Of a stretch of DNA of 9,078 bases, positions 5,544 to 9,078 are shown piece by piece. The position numbers and the translations under genes were made by a program. Location of the stretch: contig JAUPLX010000044.1 in NCBI GenBank assembly GCA_030836665.1, positions 1 through 9,078 of the forward strand. Direction: 5' to 3'. This DNA is from Patescibacteria group bacterium. Lineage in GTDB: Bacteria; Patescibacteriota; Gracilibacteria; BD1-5; UBA2023. Under the pieces are notes generated by a model. It was given only the letters and a program-made list of their open reading frames with translations, was not told where the DNA came from and made no database searches. The number at the start of each line of letters is the position of its first letter. The stretch's first letter is position 1.

Positions 5544-6869
5544 TTATTCCCCGTTGCAATTCGCGGGAACGTTGGCCGCCTGAACCTTACAGGTATCCGA
5601 CGAGGTCTTTTTGAACGGATCGATCGTTTTCAGCGTTTTGCTCAATATGACGTGCATTTCGAGAAGTTGCCCCACGTTGTTGTCTACCGAAACGTTCTCA
5701 TCGGAAATGAGCGAAAGGGTTTCCATGTACTCCTTTTGGATTTCCTGCCCCACGTCCGTTTTCAGATCGGCGAGATTCTTTTGTCGTTCCATGTACTCGT
5801 TCGTATCTTTCGCGTCCTCGGGTTTCGGCTGTCCGGATCATCCTCCCGCACCGGCGTATTGCGCCCCGACTTCTTTCGCTTCCTCATAGAGCCCTTGGAC
5901 CACTGCCACGCCGTTATTCACGGCCTCCCCGATTCCTTGAAGGGAACTGTTCATACCCTGCCAGCCCTCGCCGCGGTTGTAGGCGTCGAGATTGCGGGTC
6001 ATGCGTTCGGAAGCGCTGGTGGAAAGCCCCTGTCGGGAGAGTTCCTTGCGGAGAAGGTCTTTTTCGACGCGGTCCTGTTTCTTATGGTTTCATTGGAGGA
6101 GCGCCCAAGCGTCTTTCCAATCCTGGGTTCCGGTCTGCATATTGTCGCCGAGCTTTCCGATACGGTCGACGGATTTCTTCACCTTTTCGAAAAACGTGTC
6201 GTCGCCCGAGGTATTGCAGGCTTCGATTCCTTCCGGTCCGTAGGCTTTTTTGATTTTTTCGGCGAAGCCCGGCGGTACGAGGATGAGGTCGTTAATTTTC
6301 GCCGGTTCGTCTCAGAGTACCGTTTCACGGTATAATTCCATGACGTCCGTATGGTTGGTAAGGGCTTCCTCGAGTACCTTGCCGACCGTTCTTCCTTCCG
6401 TGGAATACGGGGCGTACGGCGAAACGTCGCTTTCGAAGACGGTTTCCGATCCGCAGGACGAACTTACCGCGTCGATTGCCGACATGAGAGCCCGCTGGCG
6501 TCGGTCGAGTTGCGCGTGGTCGCGACGGATTCCGGCCGGGAGTTCGGTGCGGCGGATAAGATTGACGGTATACCGGAACGAAGTGACGACGTTACTGGTC
6601 GTAAGCGCCTTATTCACGCTCCCGATAACCGAACTCTGGGCTTTGCTTACGTCGGAAGTGGCCGTACGGCTCCCGTCCTCCGGAGTCTGGCAATTTCCTT
6701 TTCCTCCCTGGTTTGCCGCCGCGGTGACGAGATTGTCGATTCCCTTGAGATAATCTTGGAGCGCTTGGTCCGGGGCCTCCTTGATCGTGCACGAGCCTGC
6801 TGCCGCCACGCTCGAAATCCCCGCGAATGCGGAGACGGCGGCAATGAGGCAGGAGGTCAGTTTTTTCAT
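5544..6869 (-). CDS. Exported protein of unknown function with three in-frame TGA codons (read as Gly)
   Basis: The frame gives 441 residues from the ATG at 6869-6867 to TAA at 5546-5544, interrupted only by TGA at 6314-6312 (residue 186), 6092-6090 (260) and 5840-5838 (344). The third sits in a Gly-rich linker (GAGG-TGA-SGQPKPED), which fits glycine. Trp in the same gene uses TGG (WKDAW, EGWQG). The N-terminus is a clear signal peptide: MKK, a hydrophobic core and a VAAA/GSC cleavage site near residue 24. The mature part is mostly helical and polar, with six cysteines (27, 60, 139, 218, 427, 438) that could form three disulfides outside the cytoplasm. No transmembrane segment is seen after the signal, and no family is recognised. 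It lies nine bases after the 547-residue exported protein gene, so the two are very probably cotranscribed and may act together. Under the standard code it would be wrongly split into fragments. Confidence 0.82.
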
Positions 6870-6878
6870 GTTCGGAGT

Positions 6879-8522
6879 TTAGCGGCCTTTGGGAATTTCG
6901 CTGAATTTCTTCGAGAGCGATCCGACGTTCAGTATCGAATCCGTAAACGTTTGGGTGAATCCGCGCATTTCCTGAAGGTCGTTACTGAACGAGTCGGAAT
7001 ACGATTGCCGTATTCCCGATTCCTTCGAGAACGCGTAATTGCCCATCGGCACCGGGGTGGGGGAACATTTCGATCGGTTCGTCACGTCGTTCGTCGAGAT
7101 GTCCTCGGAATTGCGGAGACACTGCGCGACCTGAAGATCGTCGATGACATTCTGTTTGTCGTAGCGGATGCCGAAATCTTTGAAGGTCCCTTCGGTCACT
7201 TCCTTGAATTCCTTTTCTTCGCTTGAGGTTTTCGGTTCCCCGCGCGGCGTATCGCCCCCCTTGACGTTGAGGATCGGAGGAGGCATCGTCTGGACCACTA
7301 CCCCGAGGTGCATGAGATTCGGGAGATTGAGGTTTTTTAGGAGGAGTTCGAAAAAGTTGTTGGTATGTTGGGCTTGTACGAACGAACTTCCCGCGAATTT
7401 TTTCGCGATCTTATAGTTCTCGTCGAGAATGTTTTCTACCGTATAGGTCTTGCTGCCCCCCAGAAGGAAACTCTCGTACATGACGAAGTCCGTCCGGATG
7501 CAGAAGAAGAGGACGCAGGGGAATTTGCTGGTCTTGTTGTCGGGTTTACTGCCCGCCGTCGGCCGTGCGGCGGACGGGGCATTCGTCGGAACATAGCGCG
7601 AGAGTTCTTCCGGCGTACCGGCGGTACCGGCGTTCGATCCGTAGGAAAGTTGGCGTTCGATGTCTCGGGCGAGCGCCGCGTCAAGCCCCTTGACCGACGT
7701 TCCGTCGGCACAGAGCGAACTTTGCTCCAGACCGGAGGAAGTGATCCGTCCGGAGAAGCTTCCCAAATAAGTGGGAGGTCGGAAATCGATGCCGTTATCG
7801 CCCGCCGGATTTTCCGAAACGAAAGGATCGATACTGCTCGGAAATCCGACGGCCTGCGCGAAGCTCATGACGGTTTGCGCCCCGTCGTTCGGATTTCCGT
7901 CGTATGGAATATCTTGTACGAAGATGACGGAGTTGATGTTTTCCAAATACTTCATGAGATCGTAGCTCGAATTGTCGAGGCTGCCGTCGGTGAAGAGTCC
8001 GATCGATCCAATGCGTCCGAGGGTTTCCGTTTGGTCTCCGGCTTCGGCCTTCAGAACTCCGACGAACGACTTCGCCGCGCTCATGATCTTCGTCATCCCG
8101 TCCGTTTCCGGCCGTACGTCCGAGGCGAGGCGCGAAAAAATCGGAGCGGCAGATCCGGCTTCGATGGCGTTGAGTTCCTCGAGGGTGAAATCCTTTCCTT
8201 CTTCCAGACAATACGTCGGTTTCGGAGGTCCGGCGTCGGATGGTCCGAGGCATTCTTTTCCGATGCGCTCGTTGAGTTTCTTCGCGTTTCCGGGGATGCG
8301 TTTTTCCGCCATCATGTCCTTGAGTTTTCCTACGCCTTGGTCGACCTTCCGATACAGGTCGAGGCCGAGGTCTTCGCTCACGAAGCCTTCTTCCGCCGAG
8401 GCCGAAGGGACGGCGAGAGGCATCCGCGGGAACGTTCCGTCTCCCGAAAAAACGCAAGCGGCCGTTACCGTTGCGATTTCAAGGAAGGCGAACGTCGCCC
8501 GGAGCGTCCTCTTGGAGGCCAT
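6879..8522 (-). CDS. Large exported protein of unknown function
   Basis: The gene has 547 codons from the ATG at 8522-8520, which overlaps the clpC stop (TAATG), to TAA. It contains no in-frame TGA. The N-terminus has basic residues, a hydrophobic core (about residues 9-25) and a possible signal-peptidase site at SASA/EEG (about residue 43); a site nearer residue 22-29 is also possible. The mature part has seven cysteines (91, 105, 271, 336, 341, 468, 486), several in close pairs, suggesting disulfides. There is a hydrophobic patch FPCVLFFCIRTDFVMY (334-349), a Pro/Ala/Thr-rich segment (311-330) and an NNFFELLLKNLNLPNLM stretch (388-404). No known domain or catalytic motif is recognised. It shares its operon and export signal with the following 441-residue protein. 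A surface, cell-wall or secretion-related role is inferred from export only. Confidence 0.85.
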   Translation of the reverse strand: MASKRTLRATFAFLEIATVTAACVFSGDGTFPRMPLAVPSASAEEGFVSEDLGLDLYRKVDQGVGKLKDMMAEKRIPGNAKKLNERIGKECLGPSDAGPPKPTYCLEEGKDFTLEELNAIEAGSAAPIFSRLASDVRPETDGMTKIMSAAKSFVGVLKAEAGDQTETLGRIGSIGLFTDGSLDNSSYDLMKYLENINSVIFVQDIPYDGNPNDGAQTVMSFAQAVGFPSSIDPFVSENPAGDNGIDFRPPTYLGSFSGRITSSGLEQSSLCADGTSVKGLDAALARDIERQLSYGSNAGTAGTPEELSRYVPTNAPSAARPTAGSKPDNKTSKFPCVLFFCIRTDFVMYESFLLGGSKTYTVENILDENYKIAKKFAGSSFVQAQHTNNFFELLLKNLNLPNLMHLGVVVQTMPPPILNVKGGDTPRGEPKTSSEEKEFKEVTEGTFKDFGIRYDKQNVIDDLQVAQCLRNSEDISTNDVTNRSKCSPTPVPMGNYAFSKESGIRQSYSDSFSNDLQEMRGFTQTFTDSILNVGSLSKKFSEIPKGR

Positions 8523-9078
8523 TATTTTTTTGGGAAATCGAATTCGAGCGCGTTCTTCTTGGCGCTTACGCGAATCGTACCACGCCTTTTGTCATTAATC
8601 AAGAAATCGGCGATGCCGTCTTCGATCTTTTCTTGGATGAATCGGCGTACCGGACGGGCACCGAATTCGGGGTTGTAGGTTTCTTTTTCGATGAGGTTTA
8701 TGGCCTTCGCGTCGTATTCGAATCCGACCCCTACGGTTTCGAGCCGTTTTTTCAAATGTTCGAGCTGGAGGCGGATGATTTTCCCCATCGCCTTCTTGTC
8801 GAGCGGATTGAACACGACGGTCTTGTCGATGCGGTTGATGAATTCCGGGGCGAAATATTCGTCGAGGCTGTCCGTAATCTTTTCGCGGATCTTCTCGTAG
8901 TCGCGGACGATCTTCGCTTCTTCGGATTCGTCGATGTCGAATCCGATCTGCGCGGCTTTGGAAGTGAATTCTTCGCTGCCGATGTTCGATGTCATGATGA
9001 CGACGGTGTTCTTGAAATTCACCTTCCGGCCCTTGCCGTCGGTGACGGTGCCGTCTTCGAGAATCTGGAGGAGGAGGT
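8522..9078 (-). CDS. clpC: ClpC-type AAA+ ATPase, C-terminal part (gene continues beyond the right edge)
   Basis: The last 184 residues of a Clp/HSP100 unfoldase are visible. Family landmarks of the second ATPase domain and C-terminal small domain are LLLQILEDGTVTDGKGR, NTVVIMTSNIGS (sensor 1 region), EFINRID, and YNPEFGARPVRR with the sensor-2 Arg. ClpC partners unfold proteins for the ClpP protease; ClpB is a disaggregase with a similar C-terminal domain, and the diagnostic IGF/LGF loop lies near or beyond the visible region, so ClpB or ClpE remain possible. The stop is TAA, whose last base is the first base of the next gene's ATG, which implies translational coupling to an exported protein gene. 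That is an unusual neighbour for clpC. Confidence 0.88.
   Translation of the reverse strand, partial: LLLQILEDGTVTDGKGRKVNFKNTVVIMTSNIGSEEFTSKAAQIGFDIDESEEAKIVRDYEKIREKITDSLDEYFAPEFINRIDKTVVFNPLDKKAMGKIIRLQLEHLKKRLETVGVGFEYDAKAINLIEKETYNPEFGARPVRRFIQEKIEDGIADFLINDKRRGTIRVSAKKNALEFDFPKK

Noticed and set aside
5838..6314. Selenocysteine or pseudogene explanation for the TGA codons
   Set aside because: Three TGA codons in one non-redox-looking gene plus one in a TPR gene do not fit selenocysteine, and decay would give mixed stops and frameshifts.
5415..6335. Long plus-strand open frame across the exported protein gene
   Set aside because: It overlaps the 441-residue gene, whose signal peptide, operon spacing and linker support the minus strand; the plus-strand product has no recognisable features.
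7365..8678. Plus-strand open frame of 437 codons
   Set aside because: It is antisense to both clpC, which is certain, and the 547-residue exported protein; its Arg-rich product is typical of an antisense shadow.

Overview
The window looks like a chromosomal segment of a Patescibacteria (CPR) bacterium of the Gracilibacteria/Absconditabacteria type, the lineages known to read UGA as glycine (genetic code 25). The main evidence is internal. One gene on the minus strand (5544-6869) stays open for 441 codons only if three in-frame TGA codons are read as an amino acid. A TPR gene on the plus strand (2861-3715) keeps its N-terminal membrane segment only if one TGA is read through. All eight stops seen on recognisable or well-supported genes are TAA or TAG. 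The sequence is GC-rich by eye, which is unusual for that lineage, so the taxonomic placement is an inference. CGG still reads as Arg at a conserved MurE position.

Layout. At the left, on the minus strand, are the start of a phosphomannomutase/phosphoglucomutase gene (runs off at base 1) and, upstream of it, peptide deformylase (def). Between them lies a 22-bp perfect inverted repeat. A truncated-looking murE diverges from def and ends at a bidirectional terminator, facing a small exported protein of 85 residues (minus). From an AT-rich divergent intergenic region, a membrane-anchored TPR protein and the replicative helicase dnaB run on the plus strand as an apparent operon, ending at a strong hairpin terminator near 5110-5136.

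Right half (minus strand). The 3' end of a ClpC-type AAA+ ATPase overlaps by one base (TAATG) a 547-residue exported Cys-containing protein. Nine bases further on is a second exported protein of 441 residues, carrying the three TGA codons. Neither exported protein is recognised. Downstream is a small basic protein gene (91 codons) with its own promoter-like signals, two overlapping palindromes, a consensus Shine-Dalgarno sequence and, unlike everything else here, an apparent TGA stop just before the shared terminator.

Functionally the window mixes housekeeping genes (N-terminal Met deformylation, peptidoglycan precursor synthesis, sugar-phosphate metabolism, replication, protein quality control) with lineage-specific exported proteins. 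No RNA genes, CRISPR arrays or insertion sequences were seen.
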